A stretch of 64,000 nt of DNA from Muribaculaceae bacterium Isolate-036 (Harlan) (GTDB lineage: Bacteria > Bacteroidota > Bacteroidia > Bacteroidales > Muribaculaceae), in contig RIAY01000002.1 of NCBI GenBank assembly GCA_003833075.1, positions 124,001 through 188,000 of the forward strand. Direction: 5' to 3'. Of this stretch, positions 34,736 through 43,557 are shown piece after piece. A program made the position numbers and the translations under genes. The notes beneath the pieces were generated by a model that did not search any database, was not told the origin of the DNA, and was given only the letters and a program-made list of their open reading frames with translations. Numbering within the stretch: position 1 is the stretch's first letter; every line of letters begins with the position of its first letter.

Positions 34736-36070
34736 TCAGACAGTAGCCATCAGTTGCTTTCCGTCCATAAAGGTAAGGGGGCCATAATAAGCAAGGCGAG
34801 AGCCGCAACTCGCATCCGAGTGCGAGAAAGCGTCCCACGAGTACACGCAACCGAGACCGCAATACGAACCGCCATACGCACCACCACCCCAGAGCAGCAG
34901 TTGACCAGTGTTATTGGCATATTCATAGTCGCACCAGTATGAATTACTTCCTCCGCCCAAAGTAGTTGCGATAAGGTCGAAGTATTCGCCAAGCATCATC
35001 TTTGTGACATATCCCTCACTGTTTGCTGAAAGGGTGCGTCTGACAGTCTGGCGATACTTACCCGATGGGTGTGTAGCCAATTCAGCGTATGACGGCATAC
35101 GGTTGCCCTCATAGATATAGAACTCGTTTCCCGTTTGAGCAGTGTTTTCAGAATTTCCGAAGTATGCACCCTGAATCATCTCCCACTGCCAGCCCCATGC
35201 GTCTTCAAATCCGTTCAGATTGACACGTGAGCAATCCACGCCTACAACCGTGCCATTCGTGACTGTAATGTTTATCTTTCCGTTGTTATCACCGAGTGAT
35301 TTTGTCGCACCGGTAAGGAGGCTTGTAGTACCTGCCCAAAGGTCTTTCCAACCGCCCGAGCCACTAACGCCCTGACCGATTTTATCCTGCGCGTTGGGGC
35401 TACCATACTGCGAAAGACAAAGCATCATCATAAAGCGGCGATGGTCATAGTTGACAAGACCCCAGTTCTTTCCGTTTACCTGTGCATCAGTCCAGAACTG
35501 CGAGATTGTACGCGAACCAGCGGGTCTTACTCCTGAACGAGAAGTCAATGCTGCTCCTGCAAGCGAAGCCTTATATGCGCCTACGCAGATGTAATCACCT
35601 CCGTCCGCATCACCGATGAAATGCCCTCCGATTGGAAGCATCGACATCCAAAGGTAATCAACCCCAGACGCGGCATCACGCTTAACTGTGTAGTAAAGCC
35701 GGGGAGCAATGACCATCACATGACCCTTTGTTTCATCAAGGGTAGTTCCGTCAGCAAAGACACCTGAGTTGACGGGCGAAAGTTTGGCAGCTTTACCATC
35801 GTTGGTAACGAGATAGCGACCGACCATAGACTTGTATTCGTTCCACATACCGGTATTACCGATAACGCCCCATTCTGGACTGCTGGTGCCTTGCTTAATA
35901 GGAACACCCCATGCTATCTGACGAAGCAACTGCTCGTCATCGGTGTTCATTGAGTTCATAAAGTTGTCAAGGGTGATTCTGCGGACAGAACCATTTACCT
36001 CAACCATCACACCGTTATTCTTCTGAATAGAAGGCACAAGTGTGGCGTTTCCAAGATTCTTTTTAGCCAT
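34736..36070 (-). CDS. DGR variable protein, C-type-lectin-like tail tip protein
   Basis: A 444-residue target of the local DGR. The N-terminal two thirds look like the Bacteroidales phage fibre-tip family (VRRITLDNFMNSM, YLWMSMLPIGGHFIG). The C terminus (from about residue 290, with AWGWQWEMIQGAYFGN and NEFYIYEGNRMPSYAEL) fits the formylglycine-generating-enzyme/C-type-lectin fold that displays DGR variability. The VR covers residues 391-427. Thirteen of these differ from the TR-encoded sequence (for example N397G, N399Y, Y408C, R412W, N413D, N421S, Q426L). It probably determines receptor binding. The upstream 343-residue gene is 30 bp away. Confidence 0.85.
   Translation of the reverse strand: MAKKNLGNATLVPSIQKNNGVMVEVNGSVRRITLDNFMNSMNTDDEQLLRQIAWGVPIKQGTSSPEWGVIGNTGMWNEYKSMVGRYLVTNDGKAAKLSPVNSGVFADGTTLDETKGHVMVIAPRLYYTVKRDAASGVDYLWMSMLPIGGHFIGDADGGDYICVGAYKASLAGAALTSRSGVRPAGSRTISQFWTDAQVNGKNWGLVNYDHRRFMMMLCLSQYGSPNAQDKIGQGVSGSGGWKDLWAGTTSLLTGATKSLGDNNGKINITVTNGTVVGVDCSRVNLNGFEDAWGWQWEMIQGAYFGNSENTAQTGNEFYIYEGNRMPSYAELATHPSGKYRQTVRRTLSANSEGYVTKMMLGEYFDLIATTLGGGSNSYWCDYEYANNTGQLLLWGGGAYGGSYCGLGCVYSWDAFSHSDASCGSRLAYYGPLTFMDGKQLMATV
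34789..34900 (-). repeat. DGR variable repeat (VR)
   Basis: The homologue of TR inside the 3' end of the variable protein gene. It encodes residues 391-427, including invariant LLLWGG at its start and GSR near its end. The 16 differences from TR are all A-to-N in coding sense: single and double hits in Asn codons, two TAC to TGC, AGG to TGG, CAA to CTT and ACT to GCT. Confidence 0.97.
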
Positions 36071-36099
36071 ATTATTGCGTTTGTATTAAGTTGTTAGTG

Positions 36100-37131
36100 T
36101 TAATTCCACTCTGCTTCTGCCACGACTTCAACATCACCCATTTCACCATTACGGTCGGTTTCGGTTGTGGTGACTTGAATTGTGTTGGCATTTGCAGTCT
36201 TGACGACTGACCATGTTTTCCTATCCATCACATCCATTCGCCATTTTACACCAGTTGGCGTGATTTCTTGATTTGAGCCATCGGGCAGGAAGCGAACTAT
36301 CTTCGCCTTGACTGTTACAGGGCTACCGGTATCAACATCCTTTTGTGTAGAAGAAATGAAGCAGATAACTTGATAGTCATCCGATGTGTCGATAATGCGT
36401 ATTCCGGCTCTGAATACTGGGGTTGTGCTGGAAGAATCCTTATAAAATTCAGCGATAAACAACTGAGTGCCGTCAACATCCGCATTTGTGACAGTGATGG
36501 ACTTCATACCGTTCTTAGCACTCCAAAGGGTGTTATCCCGATACCATTTCACATAATAGTTGGTCAGTTCCGATGCACCAAGCCATAACTTAGTGGAAAG
36601 CACGGTTGAAGTGATGTCGGATGTAAGCTGCTCGGTGGTTGCGTTTACATAACCGGCATAAGAAGTAGCACCGACAGTCTGAATAAGCACATCGATGGAT
36701 TTTTGCAGGTTGTATTCCGTACCGCCTACGGTTGCCACGCAAGAATAAGAAAGCGTATCGTTGGCGATATTAGTTGAACTTGCAAGGTTCTTAACGATTC
36801 GTAATGCCCCGGTGGTTGTGTTCATCTTGAACACTCCCGTACTGTCAAGCCGATACCCATCCGCATCAGTTGTACTATTAAAATTAAGGGTGACTCCGTT
36901 GTATTGCCATTGGTGGAATGACAAAGCCACAGATGCGCCTCTTGCAGATGTCACATTGGGAACGATGATAGGTTGGTTGGCTGCAACCGTCCAATCAGGA
37001 GATACTGTGCCTGACTTGTCATCCACACCTTGATAGAGGGGGATGCCATTGGCGATTTCAAGCGAAATAAAGAATGTATCACCATTCCTTAATCGCTTAA
37101 TTGTAATACTACCTTGTGCGCTGTAAGACAT
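36100..37131 (-). CDS. Phage tail fibre/tip protein with Ig-like repeats
   Basis: A 343-residue, beta-rich structural protein. Its N terminus (YSAQGSITIKRLRNG) is shared with the 547-residue fibre protein at 30.5 kb. Further on come Thr/Ser/Val-rich strands suggestive of Ig-like modules (for example TLSYSCVATVGG and VTVKAKIVRFLPDG). It is directly upstream of the DGR target gene, on the same strand, so it may carry or anchor it. No enzymatic motif seen. Confidence 0.5.
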   Translation of the reverse strand: MSYSAQGSITIKRLRNGDTFFISLEIANGIPLYQGVDDKSGTVSPDWTVAANQPIIVPNVTSARGASVALSFHQWQYNGVTLNFNSTTDADGYRLDSTGVFKMNTTTGALRIVKNLASSTNIANDTLSYSCVATVGGTEYNLQKSIDVLIQTVGATSYAGYVNATTEQLTSDITSTVLSTKLWLGASELTNYYVKWYRDNTLWSAKNGMKSITVTNADVDGTQLFIAEFYKDSSSTTPVFRAGIRIIDTSDDYQVICFISSTQKDVDTGSPVTVKAKIVRFLPDGSNQEITPTGVKWRMDVMDRKTWSVVKTANANTIQVTTTETDRNGEMGDVEVVAEAEWN

Positions 37132-37143
37132 ATTATTTCAGAT

Positions 37144-37353
37144 TTATTTATTGTTGATAAAAGCAAGTGCATCATACTGGTCGCACACTACGCCATTCAA
37201 TTTATCAGCACGTTCTTTAAGTGTACCGGAAATACAAACCGAGTTCATCAATTCCTTTTCATTGATACACATCATATCCCCATTACATACATGGGTTTCA
37301 ACTTGGAATCCGTAGTTAACGGCCTTTGTTTTGTCTGCAATTATGTAATTCAT
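37144..37353 (-). CDS. Small phage protein, unknown
   Basis: 69 residues, no recognised domain; contains VETHVCNGDMMCINEKELMN. Its ATG shares a base with the stop of the 401-residue gene, and the next gene follows by 12 bp, so it is embedded in the tail-tip operon. Confidence 0.55.
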   Translation of the reverse strand: MNYIIADKTKAVNYGFQVETHVCNGDMMCINEKELMNSVCISGTLKERADKLNGVVCDQYDALAFINNK

Positions 37354-38558
37354 CAGTTGAAAATTAAATCGTTACCATTCTCATCCGTAAAGATGTCATT
37401 GTTTTCATCGGTTGCAATGCAGTGTGCTTCCTTGAGTTCTGACATAGTATGCAGTTCAATCCACGAATCGTTGTAAGACGAGCCTATTCCGGTCAATGAA
37501 AGAAGAAACTGTGTTACATCACCCTCATTCAGAAGCACATTGGTTTTAGCGTAGGTATCAGCATACCAAAGAATCCTGATAAGGCTACCCGGACAATCCA
37601 CAACGTTTCCGTCATAATCCACCATAACCTCGTCATAGCGCATCGTGTCAAATGGGCTAATGTCTGTTCCGTTTGTCATTCGGATTGTGTATCGTGGATT
37701 CAGACGATTGACCGAGAACTGAACCATTGCCACTTCTCTATTTTCCGCATAGGCCCGAATCACATAATCAGATTTATGAATCAGACGTAAGTCTAATGTT
37801 ATCTGAGTGGGTGCAATAGCGATTACTTCATCTTCTCCTGCGGTCAATTCAGTGAATGATGTAGCGGTATTCACTCGGAATAATTTTATGTTATATCCTG
37901 TTGTTATGACTTTATCACCACTGTATAAGGATACCGGGATAACGCGGTTATAGGCGTTTTCATCCGTTGCGGCTGTCTGCGCTGATGATGATGCTGTCTG
38001 CAATCCGTGGGATGTCTTATATTCATAGAGGAAAAGCTTATCCTTGAAAGGATTGTATTGGATAATCATATCGTCACCTATGCCAAGTGAATACATATTC
38101 TGCGACTTGTCAGAGCATGATAACACAATAGGCTCGGTCTTGATAGGAATGTTAACGCCTAATCGATTGTCTGCAAGGACTCCCTCAAAATGCAATGATA
38201 CCTGTTCACCCGGTGAGAAGTTGCGCATTACTGAAAGCGCACCACGTAGTGAGCCGGTCTGATTGATAGAATAAAGATTTTCCCATTCAGGAAGCGTGGA
38301 AATGTCTTCACCATTGGCAAACCACTTCATATCAGCAAGAGCGTGATTTGAATGTGGGTCGCCCCAACTATTATCTGCGGCACTTGCCACTACTTGAGGA
38401 AGAATCACTGTTGGTGAAAGTGCGCGATTAGGCTCATACTGATTTGTAAAGCCATTATATACTTGCACCACCGGACTGTTAGGGGTGATGTTGACCACCG
38501 AAACAGCCACGTTAAGAGGTGCATAGTCTATTCTTATTCTTTTTTTTGATATTTCCAT
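37353..38558 (-). CDS. Phage tail structural protein
   Basis: A 401-residue beta-rich protein, unrecognised. It begins ISKKRIRIDYAPLNVAVSVVNITPN and ends with an acidic ATDENNDIFTDENGNDLIFN tail. Placed directly after the large tail-tip gene (they share one base), it is probably a component of the distal tail or baseplate. Confidence 0.5.
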   Translation of the reverse strand: MEISKKRIRIDYAPLNVAVSVVNITPNSPVVQVYNGFTNQYEPNRALSPTVILPQVVASAADNSWGDPHSNHALADMKWFANGEDISTLPEWENLYSINQTGSLRGALSVMRNFSPGEQVSLHFEGVLADNRLGVNIPIKTEPIVLSCSDKSQNMYSLGIGDDMIIQYNPFKDKLFLYEYKTSHGLQTASSSAQTAATDENAYNRVIPVSLYSGDKVITTGYNIKLFRVNTATSFTELTAGEDEVIAIAPTQITLDLRLIHKSDYVIRAYAENREVAMVQFSVNRLNPRYTIRMTNGTDISPFDTMRYDEVMVDYDGNVVDCPGSLIRILWYADTYAKTNVLLNEGDVTQFLLSLTGIGSSYNDSWIELHTMSELKEAHCIATDENNDIFTDENGNDLIFN

Positions 38559-41380
38559 TATGGTGCTGCTATTAGTTGAGCCTGCGCCACATCATCCCCG
38601 TCAATTTTTGCAACCATCGTGAATAAGGTGCTGATTGAGTTCGGATTTGTACCGAGGTCGTTATCTGTATCTGTGTATGTAAGGGTTATTGTTCCGTCAA
38701 AATCCTTTACCTTTTGTTTAAGCTGCCAAGCAGCATCATTCACAGCCTCACCGCTATCGCGTGTAATAGTCCAATCGGTTATCTGGTCGGTTATTTCTTT
38801 CCACCCTTGATAGACCCGACACGTTACTTCCATTGATTCGCCATAAGCAAGGAAGCCGTCACCATTTGTCGTAATTTCCATTCGGATGGGAAGCACTTGA
38901 GTTTGTTCTATGACACCAGTCATATAGATGTTATTCAGATATGCAGAATAACCGGTCATAAACAATCCGAATACGGAGAGATTACTCAAGTCACCAAACT
39001 GCGCACCGATATTGTTGGCGGTAAATTCCCAATCATTCACGCCTTTAAGATAGCGTTCATAAGTCCGGGTAGAATATCGGGATGTCTGACGGTTGGTATC
39101 GGTGAAGTTTCCATAACCTACAAAGTGCATAGCCTCACAAGGATGAAACTTCATCTTCCATCTATCCGACACCGCACGGAGCATATAGCGAAATTTGCTA
39201 TTGCGACCAGTTTCTAAAATGTCGGTGATTCTGAAATATGCAGTATAGAAGCCGGCAAAATGAAAATTTCCAATGGAATCATCATAGTCTGCCGTTGAGT
39301 TGTTTGATTGTGTATATCCGTCGTGGAAAATACCCATGCAGATGTCATCAATCGCAACAGTACCGATTTCTCCATCCTCAAGATGAAGAATGACAGTACC
39401 GGTCATCAATGGATTGCCATCTGAATCAAGGTCAGGTATGCACTGTTCTACGATACCACCACCGGGAGCGTTCCACTTGTTGCCAATCTGAATCTCAACA
39501 CGGTTATAGCGTAGTTCAGGAACCTCAAGGAATCTGCGAAGAGAAAGACTTTCAAGCCAGCCATTGCCATCTTCATCTACCATTCCACCAAAGCCCGTAA
39601 GACCATCCGCAAAACTATCACCGAACTGCACACCTTTCTCTCCTGTCAGCTTTCCACCGACATTCAAGGGATATGGTGTACGGTCAGCTTTCGTCTTACT
39701 AAGAAATTCCTTCAATGAACGAAGCGAAGAAAAGGCATTGCGATTGGTTGGAGTCGTTGTGTCGTTTGTTGTAATCAGATACACCGTGCTTCCACCTCCA
39801 CCATTACCTCCACCTACAAAAGTCTGTCCTTTCAAGGTCAATGATTCAATGGTATCTTCCAACGCGCCTAATCGTGATGTAGAAAGGGTTTCACCTACTG
39901 TGATTATGGGCGAGTCATAAGGATAATCAAGCTGACATTCATACCCCACAATGCGAGATTGTCTGCTTCCATTAACGAAGTAAGCATCACTAATTAGATT
40001 CACACAGTCGCCAAGACCAAATGGGAAATAATAGCCGGTAGGTGTTTCTCCTTGCTCTTTCATCCAATCCGACATCATCGTACAAGGATAGCTATTGGGG
40101 TCAACTTTCGTTTTCGCTATATATTCCTCAGTACGTTTAAGTAGTTCCTGCTCGGCATCTTCAATAAGTCCCAATGACGCTATTTTAGTGGCATCCCATC
40201 CATAAAGGACGTATTTATCACCAACTTGTGGCAATAGAACCGTATCGGGGAGCTTTCTTCCGTAATCTTCATTTGCCACAATCTCCCAAAGTTGCGCATC
40301 AGGATTCCAAGAACCATCTGATAATTTTTCAGACACTCCGAGGGGATTAAACATCACGCCAAAATCCAATCCGTTCAATTTACCAGACTGAAAAATGATG
40401 TGAAGTTCCTCATTCTCAAGAATGTAATCCTGCGAAAACTGAATATGGTTATCCTTGAATCGATAGAATGTTTCCGTGTTTGTCGTACCATCATCGTTTG
40501 TGACAGTATCGGTATATGTGCTTACAGAGTCAATCGTTCCGTCAGTCCGTGGATATATGTCATCAAAGACCACCACCTGCTCCACTGCTGCCTCAGTCGG
40601 CATATTGGGATAAGCATCCACATAGGGAGTTCCGACAGGGAGCATAAGTCGTTTCTGCACGATGCCATTGACAACCACGGTTTCATCAACGGGGCGATAG
40701 TTTACGGGAATATTCCGCGTTGAGCCAAAAGCATAGATTCTGGTGGCGTAAACATTCTTATTGCCTGAACTTGATATGTCAGCCACATTCACGCCTTGCT
40801 CAAAGTCAATCGGTGTGCCAATTTCACATCTGCCAAAATAAATCACATGGTCTTCAATCCACCATTCACACTCCCACGCTTCCGCCATCATATTAAGGGC
40901 GGTTATCATATCCGTATTGTTGTAGGTCAGAAGTTTTGCTGACTGCGTGACCGTGCTATCTATTGAAAAGATAAACTCCTGCTCGTTGTACTTATATCCT
41001 AATGCTTTAAGATTGCGCACAAATACGCCTAAATGCACATCAAGGGTTGCAGTAAGACTCCACGAAGCCTCGCGACCACCGGTTTCAGGGGTGTACTTGA
41101 AAATCTTATTTCGCCATTTACAATAATAGGCTTCAAGTTCTAATTCATAATCATAGCCCCCGGTTGATTTGTTGTAAGTGGGATTATACAACTCAACCAA
41201 TTCAAAGCGGCCAAAACCCGGCACATCGCACCAATCGCCCAACTGAAAGTAAATAGGCTTGCTAACGCTGAATTTAAGCAAAACATAATCAGACCCCATC
41301 AACTCTACGACCCTTTTAGAGCCTTTATTGATGGGTGTCTGAAAACGTATCTCGTTTGCGGTATCGTATATCGTTAGCAT
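38558..41380 (-). CDS. Large tail-tip protein (Tal/prophage tail endopeptidase-like)
   Basis: About 940 residues. The N-terminal part (MLTIYDTANEIRF, then FKYTPETGGREASWSLTATL and EAWECEWWIEDHVIYFG) matches the tail-associated proteins of Bacteroidales siphophages, which sit at the tail tip behind the distal tail protein. The middle has an Gly-rich linker (FVGGGNGGGGSTVYL), and the C-terminal half resembles a fibre-attachment region. I choose the ATG at 41380; an upstream ATG (41485) would cross the terminator hairpin at 41402-41431. First gene of the tail-tip operon. Confidence 0.65.
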   Translation of the reverse strand: MLTIYDTANEIRFQTPINKGSKRVVELMGSDYVLLKFSVSKPIYFQLGDWCDVPGFGRFELVELYNPTYNKSTGGYDYELELEAYYCKWRNKIFKYTPETGGREASWSLTATLDVHLGVFVRNLKALGYKYNEQEFIFSIDSTVTQSAKLLTYNNTDMITALNMMAEAWECEWWIEDHVIYFGRCEIGTPIDFEQGVNVADISSSGNKNVYATRIYAFGSTRNIPVNYRPVDETVVVNGIVQKRLMLPVGTPYVDAYPNMPTEAAVEQVVVFDDIYPRTDGTIDSVSTYTDTVTNDDGTTNTETFYRFKDNHIQFSQDYILENEELHIIFQSGKLNGLDFGVMFNPLGVSEKLSDGSWNPDAQLWEIVANEDYGRKLPDTVLLPQVGDKYVLYGWDATKIASLGLIEDAEQELLKRTEEYIAKTKVDPNSYPCTMMSDWMKEQGETPTGYYFPFGLGDCVNLISDAYFVNGSRQSRIVGYECQLDYPYDSPIITVGETLSTSRLGALEDTIESLTLKGQTFVGGGNGGGGSTVYLITTNDTTTPTNRNAFSSLRSLKEFLSKTKADRTPYPLNVGGKLTGEKGVQFGDSFADGLTGFGGMVDEDGNGWLESLSLRRFLEVPELRYNRVEIQIGNKWNAPGGGIVEQCIPDLDSDGNPLMTGTVILHLEDGEIGTVAIDDICMGIFHDGYTQSNNSTADYDDSIGNFHFAGFYTAYFRITDILETGRNSKFRYMLRAVSDRWKMKFHPCEAMHFVGYGNFTDTNRQTSRYSTRTYERYLKGVNDWEFTANNIGAQFGDLSNLSVFGLFMTGYSAYLNNIYMTGVIEQTQVLPIRMEITTNGDGFLAYGESMEVTCRVYQGWKEITDQITDWTITRDSGEAVNDAAWQLKQKVKDFDGTITLTYTDTDNDLGTNPNSISTLFTMVAKIDGDDVAQAQLIAAP

Positions 41381-41401
41381 ACTGCAAAAGACGCAAAAGA
41401 A

Positions 41402-41431
41402 AAGCGAAGTAACCCAAATGTTACCTCGCTT
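41402..41431 (-). terminator. Terminator after the amidoligase cassette
   Basis: A 12-bp stem with one mismatch (AAGCGAGGTAAC on the minus strand), a 6-base loop, and TTTTCTTTT following in the minus direction. It lies 74 bp past the amidotransferase stop and before the tail-tip gene. Confidence 0.75.
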
Positions 41432-41504
41432 AATCGCTACCTTTGAAAAGTAGTCGTAATTTCGCCCAATGTCAGGGCGAAGCATAGGTTAAACCCCATG
41501 ACTT

Positions 41505-42074
41505 TTATGTAATCAAAGACCCCATATCGTAGGCACTGCGGCGGTAATTCCGCTGCCAGCCTACAAACGGCATGAAGCGCAAATTTGAGTAGTAGCACCC
41601 ATCGTCGCCGGTGATGAAGTCGCCATAAAGACGAACATCATCGCCTTGCATAAAGGCGAATTTTGAATAGCCTATGACCTTTGCCACGGCGACATTCATC
41701 CCCTCAGAGCCATATCCGTACTTGACAATGGCTGGGTAAATGACTTTTTGCAGGGCGGTTTCACTGTCGGTCATATCGCCCATCGGTTGTATGTTCAGGA
41801 TTCCGTTGTGGGCAAACCATACATCGCCCCGGTCGAATGGGTGGCAGTTGGCTCGCTTGATTGAGCCGTGAGTAGCGAGGCGAAAGTGTATGATACACGG
41901 CTCGTCTTCGCGCACCCTTTGCAGATGCTTTTTGAAGCTGCGATAACTTAACCCCTTGTAGAATACTGACGGCGATATTAGGCCGCATCCGTGGGGGTTA
42001 GTGTGATACGCTGCGTTGATGATTTCGTTGCTTGGCATTTTAACGCCTGCCGGCTTTACTATGATGACGCACAT
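41505..42074 (-). CDS. Class II glutamine amidotransferase-like (Ntn) protein
   Basis: A 189-residue protein of the class II glutamine amidotransferase fold. It starts MCVIIVKPAG, so removal of Met exposes Cys as the N-terminal nucleophile. HFRLATHGSI and WFAHNGIL match the glutamine-binding and oxyanion segments of GATase II. It would release ammonia from glutamine. A longer frame starts at 42143, but only the ATG at 42074 puts Cys at position 2. It follows the amidoligase gene, and GATase-amidoligase pairs have been predicted to make isopeptide or amide bonds in phages; the target here is unknown. Confidence 0.75.
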   Translation of the reverse strand: MCVIIVKPAGVKMPSNEIINAAYHTNPHGCGLISPSVFYKGLSYRSFKKHLQRVREDEPCIIHFRLATHGSIKRANCHPFDRGDVWFAHNGILNIQPMGDMTDSETALQKVIYPAIVKYGYGSEGMNVAVAKVIGYSKFAFMQGDDVRLYGDFITGDDGCYYSNLRFMPFVGWQRNYRRSAYDMGSLIT

Positions 42075-42125
42075 GGCTATATCTTTTTGATGTTTACGGT
42101 TTATTGTAGGGCTTGTTTTAACGGC

Positions 42126-42151
42126 GATAGGGGTATGTTTCAACCCCTATC
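42126..42151 (-). other. Intercistronic hairpin in the amidoligase cassette
   Basis: A 9-bp perfect stem (GATAGGGGT / ACCCCTATC) with an 8-base loop between the amidoligase stop and the amidotransferase start. No T-run follows, so it more likely affects RNA stability or translation than termination. Confidence 0.5.
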
Positions 42152-42164
42152 CCGTTGGGCTGTC

Positions 42165-43037
42165 TTATCGGCTTAACTGGCTTGCACGTGCCTTAAAGAA
42201 TGATTTCTCCTCGGCGGTCAGAAAGGGTATATCGTCGATGCTTGCAACCGGGGCAGTCAGTCGGTTTTTCTTTGACCAGATGACGAGCTTTCCGCAGAAG
42301 CTAACCCAGTTGATGATTTTTTCGTAGTTGGTCGTGCCGGCGTGCTGCCTAAATTCGATGGTCTTGTGACGGCAGTAGCTTTCGGCATTGACTTTGTGGT
42401 AACGGTCGTTGCAGAGGGCGCGTTGCACGTTTTCAACTGTCACGGCGCGTTCAAGATAGAAGATGTGGTCTTGCAGCGTGTGAGCGTATCCGGCGTTGTC
42501 AGCGCGACGCGAGCGAGCCATAAAGGTATCTATGACGGCCTCAAGATAGGCGTAGTTTACAAACACGTTGCAGTATTGTTTGGCGGTCAGTTTAGATGCG
42601 CCGATATGCACATGCAGGCCGCATGTCTGGTTGACGCTTGCGCCGGCGGTGTTAAGCGTCTTGACGGCGTTTTTAAGGGCGTTCTTGCCGTTTACGCCTG
42701 TAAGTACCGGCGACACACACTCGATGGGGTCAGTCATGCCGCGCACTGATGCGTCAGTGACAAACTTGAAGTAGTCGTGACCGTCGCGGTGGTTGTAGCC
42801 CTCGTATTCGTAGGCCATGCCGGTGTGTTCTGCGGCGGTTCTAATTGCGCCACGGTTGACGAAGCACTCTATCTCAACGCCAAATGTGAAGCGGCCACGG
42901 GTAGCGCACTCAACGCCCTCAAGCAAGAGGTCGATTTCGTAGGGTGTAATGCCCAGTTTAGCGAGGGCGGCTTTCTTTGAGTTCTTGCTGGTGTTAGCAG
43001 CCTTGATTTCGTTTACTTGTTCGTTAAGAGTCTTCAT
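42165..43037 (-). CDS. Amidoligase_2-family enzyme
   Basis: A 290-residue member of the putative amidoligase family (COOH-NH2 ligases with a glutamine-synthetase-like fold). Landmarks are FGVEIECFV (metal-binding Glu pair, around residue 53), TDASVRG, CGLHVHIGAS and the C-terminal EFRQHAGTTN. Such enzymes are predicted to form amide bonds using ATP, often on peptides of the cell envelope or on proteins. It has its own promoter with a repeat array and is followed by a class II amidotransferase gene, suggesting a two-step ammonia-using reaction. The biological target is not known. Confidence 0.8.
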   Translation of the reverse strand: MKTLNEQVNEIKAANTSKNSKKAALAKLGITPYEIDLLLEGVECATRGRFTFGVEIECFVNRGAIRTAAEHTGMAYEYEGYNHRDGHDYFKFVTDASVRGMTDPIECVSPVLTGVNGKNALKNAVKTLNTAGASVNQTCGLHVHIGASKLTAKQYCNVFVNYAYLEAVIDTFMARSRRADNAGYAHTLQDHIFYLERAVTVENVQRALCNDRYHKVNAESYCRHKTIEFRQHAGTTNYEKIINWVSFCGKLVIWSKKNRLTAPVASIDDIPFLTAEEKSFFKARASQLSR

Positions 43038-43088
43038 AACGCTTGGGGTTTTAAGGGGTTTAACTTATTGTGGTTATTGATTACGATG

Positions 43089-43120
43089 CAAAGTTAAGGT
43101 GTTTACTTTAATCTACCAAA
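43089..43120 (-). promoter_or_regulatory. Promoter of the amidoligase cassette
   Basis: On the minus strand TTTG (43117-43120), 20 bp, then TAACTTTG (43089-43096): a complete -33/-7 promoter 52 bp before the amidoligase ATG. One copy of the TAAAGTAAAC repeat (43101-43110) lies between the two boxes, where a bound regulator would block polymerase. Confidence 0.75.
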
Positions 43121-43266
43121 TTTTTTGGCAAGAAAATTAAAGTAAACGCTTATTTTTAACATTTCTTAATAAAAGTAGATGCTTTAAGTAGGCTTACACC
43201 TTATTATAATAATAAAAGAGTTCGCTTTAATGTGGTCTTAATAGCAATAAAAGTAAACGCTTTAAG
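43101..43266. promoter_or_regulatory. Array of five AAAGTAAACGCTTT-like repeats
   Basis: Related 14-18-bp units at 43101-43110 (inverted, partial), 43137-43152, 43171-43188, 43214-43230 and 43249-43266; the last reads AAAAGTAAACGCTTTAAG. Each has an AAAG...CTTT inverted core. They cover the promoter and the 150 bp upstream of the amidoligase cassette. This looks like a multi-site operator. The AAAGTA half resembles the operator of the XRE gene at 46.7 kb. Confidence 0.65.
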
Positions 43267-43398
43267 CCCTATTGGGCGCGTCTGGCGCGTTTCTGATGTT
43301 GTGATGATGGATTTAGCCTCTTGATGGTCTTGGCGTGACTATGGCGATTTATTGACCTGTGCGCAGCAGGTCGCCGGCATCCGCTTGAGCAAAAAAGT

Positions 43399-43430
43399 GT
43401 GACCCCGGTAGTGGATGCTTCCGGGGTCAC
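43399..43430 (-). terminator. Terminator of the 46.5-43.5 kb operon
   Basis: 10-bp perfect stem (GTGACCCCGG / CCGGGGTCAC), 12-base loop, six T's following on the minus strand. Confidence 0.85.
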
Positions 43431-43512
43431 GGTGTAATCAATAACCCAATAAGTCAACAAAAAGTATGAAGACCTATTGAGTGCCATCCGTCAGCTTCCC
43501 AGCTTTGAATGG
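43399..43512 (-). ncRNA. Candidate small RNA ending in a strong terminator
   Basis: On the minus strand TATCTTTG (43518-43525) is a -7 match, and a terminator (10-bp stem GTGACCCCGG, 43399-43430, followed by TTTTTT) lies about 110 bp downstream. The interval could be a discrete RNA, or simply the 3' end of the small-gene operon. A 72-residue frame crossing the terminator is not credible as a gene. Confidence 0.35.
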
Positions 43513-43557
43513 CGGTGCAAAGATAGTAAATTCTTTCCACATGGCCATGATAAACGG

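Noticed and set aside
43101-43266. CRISPR array
   Set aside because: The repeats are short, diverged and unevenly spaced, with no spacer-like units or cas genes; they look like operators. No CRISPR array was seen elsewhere in the window.
43269-43487. A 72-codon leftward frame
   Set aside because: It runs through the strong terminator at 43399-43430 and has no protein-like composition at its end.
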